DNA of 64,000 nt from Acephala macrosclerotiorum (Eukaryota; Ascomycota; Leotiomycetes; Helotiales; Mollisiaceae): assembly GCA_014904845.1 (NCBI GenBank), contig MU119294.1, forward strand, positions 1 through 64,000, written 5' to 3'. Of the stretch, positions 45,162 through 54,478 are shown piece by piece (positions within the stretch are counted from its first letter, which is position 1; each line of letters begins with the position of its first letter). The notes beneath the pieces are model-generated. The model was not told the origin of the DNA. It ran no database searches and saw only the letters and a program-made list of their open reading frames with translations. The translations under genes were made by a program, and so were the position numbers.

Positions 45162-46517
45162 ATGGCCACTCAGCCGAAAAACATCATCATAGCAAGTTCT
45201 CCCTCTCAGCCCACTCAAGCGAAAGGAGTAACCTGGAAACTCTCATGCTGACCAAATCCAGATAGGTGGATCCCTCGCTGGGCTCATGACAGGGCTCGCT
45301 CTCAAACGCCTCGGCCACACCATAAAAATCTACGAACGTTCCCCCACCATACTCCTGCACTCCCAAGGCGCAGGGATAGTATTCGGACCGGAAGCCCAAT
45401 CCTTCTTCACCAAGCATGTTCACGTCAACCGCCAACTCTCCATATCATCAAAACTCAGACAGACGTTGAGAAGAGATGGAAGTGTGTTGAATCGAGATGA
45501 ACGAGAACAGAAAATGGTTAGTTGGGATTTATTGTATTTCTGTCTGAGGGCGTGTTTCGACGGGTTGAAGAGCGCGTATTGTGAGATTCCGGAAATGAAG
45601 GAGGGGGAGGGGGAGGGGGAGGGGATTTATTTTTATGCTAGGAAAGTCACGGGGGTGAAAGACTTGGGAGGGGAAGTGGAAGTGGAGTTTGAGGATGCGG
45701 ATGCGGATGACTTACCTGGAAGCGAGAAAGCGGGTTTGGTGATTGCGGCTGATGGGCCAAGCTCGAGCGTGAGGAAACTGTTGTTACCGGATGTGGAGAG
45801 GACGTATGCGGGGTATGTGGCGTGGAGGGGGACAATGTTGGAGAGTGAGGCGAGTGAGTTGCTGAAGAGGACGTTCGCGGAGAAGTTTACGTTCTTTCAT
45901 GGACCTGGGATCCAGATCCTTTCGTAAGCTTCACTATCCAACTCACAATTAAGAGGAAAAGAGAGGCTGACTTGAGCAGGTACCTCATTCCAGGCGAGAA
46001 TGGTTCACTTGAACCAGGAAAACGCCTCATAAACTGGGTCTGGTACTACAATTACCCCGCCGATTCACAAGAATACAAAGATCTGATGACCGACACCGAT
46101 GGACACTTCCACCATACTACCATGCCAGTGGGCAAGATCCAAGATCGATTATGGACTCAGCAAAAAGAGCATGCAAAGGAGGTCTTGCCAGCAGCTTTCT
46201 CGGAGCTGGTTTGCGCGACCAAGATGCTATTCGTGCAAGCCATCACAGATGTTCTCTCACCTCACGCTTCGTTTTTTGATGAGAAGCTATTATTGGTGGG
46301 TGATGCTATGGCGGGGTTCAGACCACATACCGCGGCGAGTACGAGTCAAGCTGCTTATCATGCGTTGTTGTTGGAGCAAATGATGAAAGACGAGATGAGT
46401 AATGTGGAAATGTTGGATGAGATGATGGATTATGCCAGACATTTGAGTGCTGCGGGGCAGAAGATGGGGAATAGAAGTCAGTTTGGAGACTCGAAGATAA
46501 ATCTGAAGGTGAGTTGA
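45162..46517 (+). CDS. FAD-dependent aromatic monooxygenase
   Basis: 409 aa from three exons (45162-45195, 45266-45923, 45980-46517). Splicing of a 70-nt first intron creates the FAD/Rossmann start NIIIASGSLAGLMTGLALKR. The middle holds the DG motif region (GLVIAADGPSSSVRKLL) and the C-terminal half the FAD pyrophosphate GD motif (LLLVGDAMAGFRPHTAASTS). LINWVWYYNYPADS resembles the substrate domain of 2,6-dihydroxypyridine-hydroxylase-like enzymes. It likely hydroxylates an aromatic compound with NAD(P)H and O2. The frame ends at a TGA that overlaps a GTGAGT, so a further short exon is possible. Lies 308 bases after the methyltransferase. Confidence 0.88.
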
Positions 46518-47017
46518 GGTTTTTGATAAGTAATATGCAATGCCTTGATGCTTGTTTTGCGTAATCTGGAAGAGGGCGTCAGACTGGAATGAAGTTGAAT
46601 ACGCAGTCAATGTACTCGTGAGTGTTGTATGGTATGCTTTATATCTAAGTTCTTGCTCCTCTGTTTGTCCTGTATGCATTTTCTAAATAGCTTATTGATA
46701 CATATAGTTACGGTCCGTTTCTCATCCTGTAGCCAGGTGTACTGACTTATGGACAGGAAATTGCAACATCTGGCCGAATACAGTTCGACGATTAGAATTC
46801 GATGTCGACATTTGAAAATGCTGGAGCCAGGAACTGTGCTTCCAGCGGGGCAGAATGACCTTCATATTGAGGAATATCGGCGATGACGGACAGCGCCAGT
46901 CAATACCCATCGGCCTTCTTGGTGCGACTCTTCTGGAGGCCGAGTCTCGCTTTCGGCCTCTCTGCAGAGTGATGGGAATGTACGTCGAACTTACAGGACT
47001 TTTTCGGTCTAAAAGTT
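46518..47017. other. Intergenic, convergent gene ends
   Basis: 500 bases between the 3' ends of the monooxygenase and the DUF6604 gene. No gene or repeat is recognised. Confidence 0.45.
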
Positions 47018-50000
47018 CTAGAGCGAAGCTAGAGCAGCCTTGACTTTATTCGCAAGCTTCAATCTCTCAACCATAGACAATCTATCTTGATCAGCATCTA
47101 CTGTCTTCGGCTCCTCTGACTTGGCTTCAAATTTCTTGTCTGCCGTCTTGGTATGCGTAACACCAGAATCCTTCATGGCCTTTTCTCTTCTCTTCTTTCC
47201 ATCCTCATCCTTGATGATATCGGGCAGTATCTCATCCAGTACATCTCCCACGATGAACATTTGTGGTCCACCCTTGACCTTGGCCGCGCCGGCCGCCTTC
47301 AGTATCTGCCTCCATTCTCCTTCTTGCACACCAGCGTTGATAGAAGACTCCTCCAAGATTTTCTGAACCATCACGATAAGCTGCGGATCATTGCTATTGC
47401 CCTCAGGTCCTTGGCTAGCATCGAAACCCTGAACCGCCATTCTGATCTTAATTTCCTTTCTAATTGTCTTCAGGACCACGTTACATTTCCTAACCATCGA
47501 GATGTAATCAATCCGCATGGCTTTAATGGCTTTCGGGAGGTAGTCTTGCAGGTAGCCAAGGAGTTGGAGGGGTGTGAGCTGGGGCCGATATCTGGTCATT
47601 GCCTTTGACTTTGGCTTTCCTGCGGAATGCTCTTCCTGGATAAGATCTTCCAGTTGATTTAGAGACTGTTGTAGAGATTTCTTTTTGGCGAGTGATTGCC
47701 GGAAGATCGTTGACATCTTGGTGTCTTTCAATTCTGGCCCCTTTTTCATGCCTGGGCGGAGCCGGCGTGACTCCTGGACACACAAATCGCGTGCATTCTT
47801 TTTGATGGAGAACCCGAATTGCAGCTCAAATCTCATAAAGCATTCTTTCTCACCGATGGGTAATGCCCCTGCAAAGATTGTCCCCATGTGGGTCTCAATG
47901 ATGTGATCCAGCTCCTCCCAGCGTGTTTTAGAGCAACCGGTCTGAAGAGCTGCGTTGTATAGATGTGCTACGCAGAAGATCGCTTGGTGGTGGTTTGCAA
48001 GACATGTGCCCGCTGTTTCTACCAAGCAAGCAAGTTCAAAGGCTTTGAATCCGCTTAGAAAAAGGTTGCGAGCATAAAGAAATGTATCCTCTCGATTTGG
48101 GGGTATCTCTTTGTGCTCGTCGATCATTTTCCGGGAAGAACTACTTTCTACCGCATTCCTCAATTCTAGAGGCATATACTCTGTTCGACCCACACATATA
48201 GGCTCAGGCATACACTCGGATGTATGGGGATGGACAGCTCGCAATTCTTCCGCCGAGTGGTAAAACTTGAGGGGCTTCCTGTTCTTCAGGCATTTGTCGA
48301 GCCAAGAATTTTTCATCTTTTCATAAACATTCTTTTCGATCCAACTACACTCCTCATAAATCTTCGTAATTTCGTCCACGCCCCAGTTTGTACGCCAGCG
48401 CTCCCCTTGTATCTTAAGCGCCCCGTTTGGGTGTGTGCGAGCATGTAGATTCTCCTTTGCGTAGACCGAGTCCCGATGAAATTGCTCCCAGCCTCGCCTT
48501 ACGTGATGAGGACCCAAAATCTCTTGAATATCCACAAGTATTCGGCAAGCAAACACAAACCAAGAACTAATCTCGCGTCTTTTTGTCAAGTTGTAGAATC
48601 CTCGAGTAAACTCATCCTTGGCAAGACCCTCAACAGGGTAGTTCATGTCTGGTTTAGTAATTCCCATCTTAAACTGGACTCCGGCGGTGGCCGTCATATC
48701 GTTGAAGGTCATTTCCATCATGTACTGGCAGAGAAACGTATCCTCTGCTTCCATTTTCTGGACCTCTGGTTGATTCAACATATTCTGGTCAAACATATAG
48801 GACATGTGGGCATGAGTAACAGGCTGTGGGAACTAAGGAGCAATGTTCGTAAGTATTTTGCATGTATGTCCAGGATTGGTGACTTACGGCAGCCTTGATT
48901 TTGGCGAAGGTCTCGAATTTCATGAGAGATCTGGCAGTCGGCAAGTAGATGAAGTTATCGAACGGAGTTACTTGAAGGGATAATGATGCCTGGAGTCAAG
49001 ATGTCATCGTCAGCATAGAATCTCCTAGAAAACAGGTCTCCAAGACAGAAAGATGTGATGTCGCAGAGGACTACAATATCCTCTCCTACAGATGAGGAAC
49101 TATACCTTTATCATATCGTCTACACTCATGTTCATGTCAAAGACTTCCGGGTAGAAGACTAAACTTGAGAGCAACCCATACGAGAGGTCTCGGTGTCCGT
49201 AGAGGAACCAAGTAAGCTGTTCTTCCTCCCGACGCACAATGTCGAACGCAGAATTCGTGACAAGCGTTGCGGTCATCAAGTCGATAACCCCTTCTTTGTA
49301 GGATCCCCATGTGTCTGCGAGGAAATCCTGAATCCGGTGCAGATCTTCGAAGAAGCAGAAGACGTCGAACCCTTTGTCATATGCATTGTCGGTCTCGAGC
49401 TCATAAACATCCACATTTTTAGGAGGCGGAGCCTTTGACTTAGGAACAAGTTTACTCCCAATATTCAATACCTGTATAGTAGCCGAAGCATCCGCGATGT
49501 CCTCCAGTTCTTCAACCTCGAGATTACTGAATCGATTGCTTAATCCATTGAAGTTGTGAGTCTCTGGTCTCAATTTCGGCTTGGGTTGCGGCTTCGGGGT
49601 GGTTTTTGGAGCCTCGGCGGCGGTATCTAAATGTTTGACAGAATTAGCAAATATCCGTAGAATAAAGTAAGATTACAACATGGACCGGTAACTTGTCCCA
49701 CCACGAGGAGGACAAGTCTGGGCCAGGGGCTACTAACTTCCAGAACTTGGCTTCAGAATGCCGACGGCTTGCTCCAGAATCTCAATAAAATGTAAATGTC
49801 CCTCTGTGGAATGGCCATTTTCGACACCAGTTGACGCAAACCAATCCGCACAACGCCTACGAGCCTTAATCGCCCGTTCCACGACCTGGACAATGGTATC
49901 CGGTATCTTGACCTTTGCGTTCTTGGACACTATCTCCGCCTGCCGCAGAAGATCTCGGGTTCGGACATAATGCTTTGTCGTAGAAAGAGGCTCGGGTTCT

Positions 50001-50299
50001 GTATCTGCCGCTGCCGCGTTCGTCGCTGTAGGATTCCTCTTTTCTTCCTTCTTCTTCGCCGCCTTCTTCGCTTTCTCCTCTGCTTGTGCTCGCAGCTTCT
50101 CAGCTAGTGTCAATGTCGATTTTGGAGCTGCCGCACGTGGAGTAGGGGGGCTCGGAGTCGGGGGCGGAGGTTGTTCTTTTCGTGCTGATTTGGGAGCTTT
50201 GTATCCGCACGATGCTGCTGTCTTCGCTAGCCATGTCGTGAAGACATTGGTGTCGTTCTTGTAACGCTGGTAGCTACCTGTGAGGATGTCCGGGAGCAT
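47018..50299 (-). CDS. Large DUF6604-type protein, 999 aa
   Basis: Four exons: 50299-49738, 49626-49106, 48989-48888, 48832-47018; introns of 111, 116 and 55 nt, total exactly 1000 codons. The N-terminus MLPDILTGSYQRYKNDTNVF then TTWLAKTAASCGY is the opening of the fungal DUF6604 family. It is followed by a Pro/Ala/Lys linker (TLAEKLRAQAEEKAKKAAKK), a helical region, and a long C-terminal part without recognised domain. The C-terminal end is Lys/Glu-rich. No membrane span. The family is common in ascomycetes, often in many copies, with no known function. The frame also opens upstream of the chosen ATG but from a non-ATG codon. Confidence 0.8.
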
Positions 50300-50639
50300 T
50301 TTAGAGGTATTTAATGCTCTCCGCTGTGTCTTGAATGTCTGTGAATGGGTCGGGATAGGAAGTGGTGAAGTAATGAATTTCAATCTCTGAGCCACGGCTC
50401 AACATGTAGGAGATGGGAAGCCTCATTCTATTGTACAAATTAGCTTTGGAAATTCGATTTCGGTTCTTGAGCCGGGGCATACCTCCAGAAAGGGGTCATC
50501 CAACCCTGCACTAGTCGAGTATTGCTTTTTGTTTCGAAGGTACTCCATTGAGTCGTGATGTTCAGGGATTCGCGTCGTGGTTTCTAGCGTAACGCGCAAT
50601 CAGGAGATCGTCTTCAGGGGCTGAGCGCTAAGTAACCGC
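50300..50639. other. Intergenic, upstream of the DUF6604 gene
   Basis: 340 bases of ordinary composition with the promoter of the 50299 gene. Nothing else is recognised. Confidence 0.4.
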
Positions 50640-50654
50640 GGATACCCGTTTTGA

Positions 50655-50722
50655 CCGGGTAACCGCCTAGTTTTACTAAGCGCCCAATTTTACTAACCGC
50701 CCCAGCTTTACTAACCGCCTGT
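50655..50722 (+). repeat. Short tandem array of a TTTACTAACCGCC unit
   Basis: Three imperfect copies of TTTTACTAAGCGCCC / TTTTACTAACCGCCC / CTTTACTAACCGCC occur with a period of about 19 bases (starting near 50671, 50688 and 50706), preceded by a partial GTAACCGCC. The array lies just left of the AT-rich block and may be the terminal or subterminal repeat of a transposon remnant. Confidence 0.55.
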
Positions 50723-50860
50723 TGGGAAACTGTGTGTGTAGTGAAGAATGATTCATTTTGTAAGGCTACGGCATGAGAGTTAAGCTCGGTAGGCTACGCT
50801 AGACCGGATTAGGCAGCATCAGCTGACCGCTGACCTTCACGTAATACCGCCCAATTAGAA

Positions 50861-51170
50861 AAAATCCGATTTGTACAATTTTAATAAATTAAATTTTTAT
50901 TAAAATAATATTTATTTATAAAAAATATAACTTAAAAAAATATTTTTATATTTATTATATATTTCTTATTAATAAAAATATAATATTTATAAAGTATTAA
51001 TTTTTAAATTACTATTATAAAATATATTATTATATATATATAATCGTATTTAAATTTATAATAATATTTATATATATAAATAATTTTATAAAAGTTTTTT
51101 TAAAATAATAATTTTTTGAATAAAAATCGCGAATTTTTTTTTTAATTGGAAGTTTAATAAGATTAAGCGA
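50861..51170. repeat. Extremely AT-rich block, RIP-like
   Basis: About 310 bases made almost only of A and T (TATA, TAAATT and poly-A/T patterns), bounded by ordinary sequence. Such blocks in Pezizomycotina usually derive from transposons mutated by repeat-induced point mutation. No coding frame survives. It ends about 500 bases before the tRNA gene. Confidence 0.65.
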
Positions 51171-51667
51171 TTACTTGGTCAAAACGAGTAAGGGCTAGCC
51201 CGTTTCTCAGTACCGATTCTTCCTTTCGAATTTCATGGATAGCACACACAGTAAGAGAAAGGAGAAAAAGAAGAGATCGGATTGTAGAGATGAAAATATG
51301 ATTAGAGAGTAGAAGGAACGATGCTCCGTCTGACATGAGCTCGAGTTCGAGCTCTCACTTCGTAGGTTGCCGGTGGTTCGATTTCTCACTGTATTCGCTG
51401 GCGGTGATTCTTCTATGAATGCTTATTTATTGCGATTGAATTATTTTATTGCAACTTTCGCCTTGTCGAATTGACAACGTCAAGCTCGGAACCATAAGAA
51501 AGCTGTTCTTGCTGTACCTGATCTTTTGGCTGGCTTGATGTTGGAGGCGCTGCCCAGCTGCAGTCGCTCGTTTCTGTGATGCTTTCCATATGGGCATGAG
51601 ACCAAATTTCGGCTTGAAGGAGTCCGTATAGATTTAAATAAACATCTGCTTCTCCAACAAACAAGCA
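51171..51667. other. Spacer between AT-rich block and tRNA
   Basis: About 500 bases, with a GAGCTCGAGTTCGAGCTC-type inverted repeat near 51340-51357. No gene is recognised. Its last 11 bases, ACAAACAAGCA (51657-51667), recur inside the tRNA insertion. Confidence 0.4.
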
Positions 51668-51809
51668 GCGTCGATGGTTTAGTGGTAAAATTAACCGGTC
51701 AGATCAATTATTCAACTGTACAAACAAGCATCTTCTAACAGAAAGCAGTTGCCAATGTGTTTACTCACAAAGTCTCGGTTAGCCCCGGGTTCGATTCCCG
51801 GTCGACGCA
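51668..51809 (+). tRNA. tRNA-Gly(GCC) gene with two apparent insertions
   Basis: Acceptor stem GCGTCGA/TCGACGC is perfect with discriminator A; A box TGGTTTAGTGG (51675-51685), B box GGTTCGATTCC (51788-51798) and a T7 run at 51816-51822 complete a Pol III gene. The anticodon region is 71 bases too long. Removing 51698-51748 (51 nt, begins GT, ends AG, with CTAAC at 51735-51739) and 51755-51774 (20 nt) leaves stem AACCG, loop TTGCCAT, stem CGGTT: a standard 71-nt tRNA-Gly with anticodon GCC. The 20-nt piece is at the usual intron site 37/38; the 51-nt piece lies between positions 31 and 32, not a normal nuclear site. Alternative: a single intron after GTCAGA would give anticodon CAG on a Gly body, which is unlikely. 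It could also be a tRNA pseudogene. Confidence 0.8.
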
Positions 51810-51815
51810 TAATCC

Positions 51816-51822
51816 TTTTTTT
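51816..51822 (+). terminator. Pol III T-run terminator
   Basis: Seven T's starting 7 bases after the tRNA 3' end, as expected for RNA polymerase III termination. Confidence 0.6.
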
Positions 51823-52910
51823 CCTCCTTTCTTTTTGCTTCTGCGTCTCTTTTAGTATCATAAATAGGTATTGTTTGTGTTTTACGGGTCTTGGATTTGA
51901 TGAAATTTCGCCTATTCGGTCTTGCCGAGGAAGGTCTTCGAGGTGCCTTCCATTTCTGTACATCGAAGCTTCTCCCACCGTTCCGATTCCGATAGCAAAC
52001 TAGGGTGCAGTTCACGCTCCACTGGGATTTGGTCATTTTCTTCTGACGTGATAATCAATTGATGTCTTTAGGTCTGAAATTCCTCTCGGAGCACAAAACT
52101 TTTCTCTTAGGCTTCGAGGACATGTTGCTCTACGATGCCGGAACTCAACCCCAGTGTCTAGGAACTGCTCATAGTCCAACCTGAAATTATTGCTGAGGAC
52201 ATGAGTCCGGCCTGCCCTCACAAGTTCAACCTTGACTCGAATGAACGCAATTCTCCTCAAGTATCGAGATTTGATGCGAATGTCGAAATGGAACAAGTGC
52301 GCCTTCATATTTCTCCCTTCAAGTTTAACGTATTAAGTTAATGAGTCTTAGGACCAGCGCGATCCCCAGGTAATAAATTGCAAGAGCAGGACTCGATATG
52401 CTCATAGGTTGATCCGCTTAGGATGGTTCTGATAGAGAATGATCTTGTTGAATAGCAATCAGAAGAGCTTGAAGGTGTTGAGGCTACAGCCTCGAGTCAA
52501 GACGCACATTCATCAACTCATTGTTCTCTATGTCTCGTCGATGGACAATGCTTCTTGAGAACGAATGGAATGTTTGATAGAAGGTGGAAACTTTTGACAG
52601 GGAGAACGTCCTGGCTAAGGAGGTGGATTGGCAGTGCTCAATTTCGATTTCGTAAGAAGACGTCCAAGAGCCTCAAATTTGTGCCTCACTTCGATTGATG
52701 GGCGCTTCAAACGTTCTCTAGTCGGCGTGGAGTTACTCTTTAGTCAATTTCATTTGACCTATTCGTGATGGCTCTTGCCATTTCGTACGCTCTTTCCCTC
52801 CTAAGTTCAACAAGCGCCAAAATCCGCCTCCTCCCTCGTCGACTTTCCTCCAATCTTTCACTCCAATACCGCACTTCCCAAATCCAGAGTCATCAATCTC
52901 CAAGCGCAAT
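51823..52910. other. Intergenic, one weak ORF
   Basis: About 1.1 kb. The minus-strand ATG frame 52308-52033 (91 codons, Arg-rich, no domain) is the only candidate, and I do not support it. Nothing else is recognised. Confidence 0.4.
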
Positions 52911-53699
52911 ATGGATTTCACCACGCGTCTCCGGTAAGGCATCCGCCTCCTCGGATACGCGCTGCGAAACACCACAACCTCCTCGATTCTTCTCTTCGCC
53001 CTTTTGGTCTCCATGACAGTGTTCTACGCCGCATTGTACAACTGCACCATCATATGCTTTATCGAGACGATGGTTCCTTGCCATATCTCGCTTTACTTTC
53101 GCTGTGTCATCGAACTCTACGCATTCATATGCGCCGGCATCGTCCACAGACGCGCGAAGTACATCTACGAACGCAGCTACGACGAGAAAGGCATTAGGAA
53201 AGGATGCCGCAAAGTCCCACAACCTACCTCCACGTCGACCACCGAGAATAGGATACATATCACTGAGATCAAATACGCCAAGCACACCAAGCACGGCGGC
53301 AAATTGACCTGGTGCAATGAGCTCAGCAGACCCAAGCCATTTAGAGAGATTGAAGGCACCCCGCCAAACGCGCTGCTGTTCTACCTCTCCGGCTCCATTC
53401 CTTCTTTAATCCGCGCCTGGGCCATGGTCAAGGTGTGGAGGTATGCCTTTCAATGTTTTGCGTCGCCGCTGGAGGAACATGCGCACGAAGATTGTCTCTG
53501 GCTTTGTTGGACAATTATTAGGAGCTTGGGGCTTTTGGCGCTTTGCATGCTGACTATCACATTGGTCATGGCTTGGACCGCGTTTCGATTCGTGGAACCT
53601 CTGATATACGCGGTATACGATTCTAGTTGGGAAGTACGAAGGCGGATGTTGAGACCGTCGTCGAAGAGCGAGAGCGACGAGGAGACGAAGCTTAAGTAG
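52911..53699 (+). CDS. Multi-pass membrane protein with an in-frame stop near the start
   Basis: From ATG 52911 the frame reads MDFTTRLR, then TAA at 52935-52937, then GIRLLGYALRNTTTSSILLF continuing without a break to 53699. The sequence after the stop has clear coding character, including a first membrane span, so CAA (Gln) to TAA is the simplest explanation. Translation from the next ATG (53013) would give 228 aa but loses part of that span. Hydrophobic segments lie near the start and around residues 165-195 (LLALCMLTITLVMAWTAF). The tail is Ser/Glu-rich. Family not recognised. It could be a recent pseudogene, a shortened active gene, or a stop that is read through. Confidence 0.5.
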
Positions 53700-53983
53700 G
53701 AAGGTTGCGTGTGGCACTTTTTCTTGTCCGTCTGAATGTGGGATACCGGCCTTGCTGTTGTGAAAGGAGCGAGGTGGAAAGTTGGTGGGCAATTGCTAGT
53801 TAAAGTTTGTTTCTTTAGCTTCGGGATAGGAAAAGGGCAAGACATATGGCAGTACGAACACAATGAAAAGATCGTCAAATGCAGAACCTTCGCGGTGAAT
53901 ATCCCAAGTATGGTGTACATTCTTGTATTCCCACCTCTATCAGCGGTCCTCGAGCAGCGCCCCCCATCTTTCAAGTTCTCTCC

Positions 53984-54256
53984 TCAATACTCTTCCTCGT
54001 ATCCTCCCAAGCAGTTTCTACATACCACCACCAAATCCTCACAACATACAATCAGCCAATCCACTTCCTCCGTGAAATAAACGACAAAGGCTTCTACCAT
54101 GGCATTGTCCTTGACCTCAAACTCCTCCTGTCCGTAAGTCAAGCGTTTGAGGTAGCCTGCTTCGCCGCCTGTTTTCGCCTGTTGGTGGATGCGTGCCAGA
54201 TCAAGTGAGAGGTTTGAATGATAGACCAGAAGAGAAAAGCGGTTTTGCGGGGACAT
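53984..54256 (-). CDS. Doubtful 90-aa ORF
   Basis: ATG frame beginning MSPQNRFSLLVYHSNL, with a charged middle and an acidic end. It ends in a hydrophobic Cys-containing stretch (DWLIVCCEDLVVVCRNC). No domain known. It lies between two better-supported genes. Kept only as a candidate. Confidence 0.25.
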   Translation of the reverse strand: MSPQNRFSLLVYHSNLSLDLARIHQQAKTGGEAGYLKRLTYGQEEFEVKDNAMVEAFVVYFTEEVDWLIVCCEDLVVVCRNCLGGYEEEY

Positions 54257-54478
54257 GTTGGAGGAGAAATTGATTGCTTTGAAAGAGAGCAGAACTAGAA
54301 GAGGCTGAGGACAGTGGCGATGCCGGTAAGGATGGAGGTTGTTTTTTGAGCGGAGGGTTTCCTTGGGGTTGCACCAGGATGTGATGGTGGGGAGTGTAAG
54401 TGGCGATTCTACCACCTTGTGAGATGTGGGATGAACATGGAAAGAAATCGCGTTCGGAGTACCAGCGCAAACTAAAAG

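Noticed and set aside
51668..51809. Single-intron tRNA with anticodon CAG (Leu)
   Set aside because: The body is Gly-like with a short variable loop and position 32 would be G; the two-insertion model recreates the exact Gly-GCC loop.
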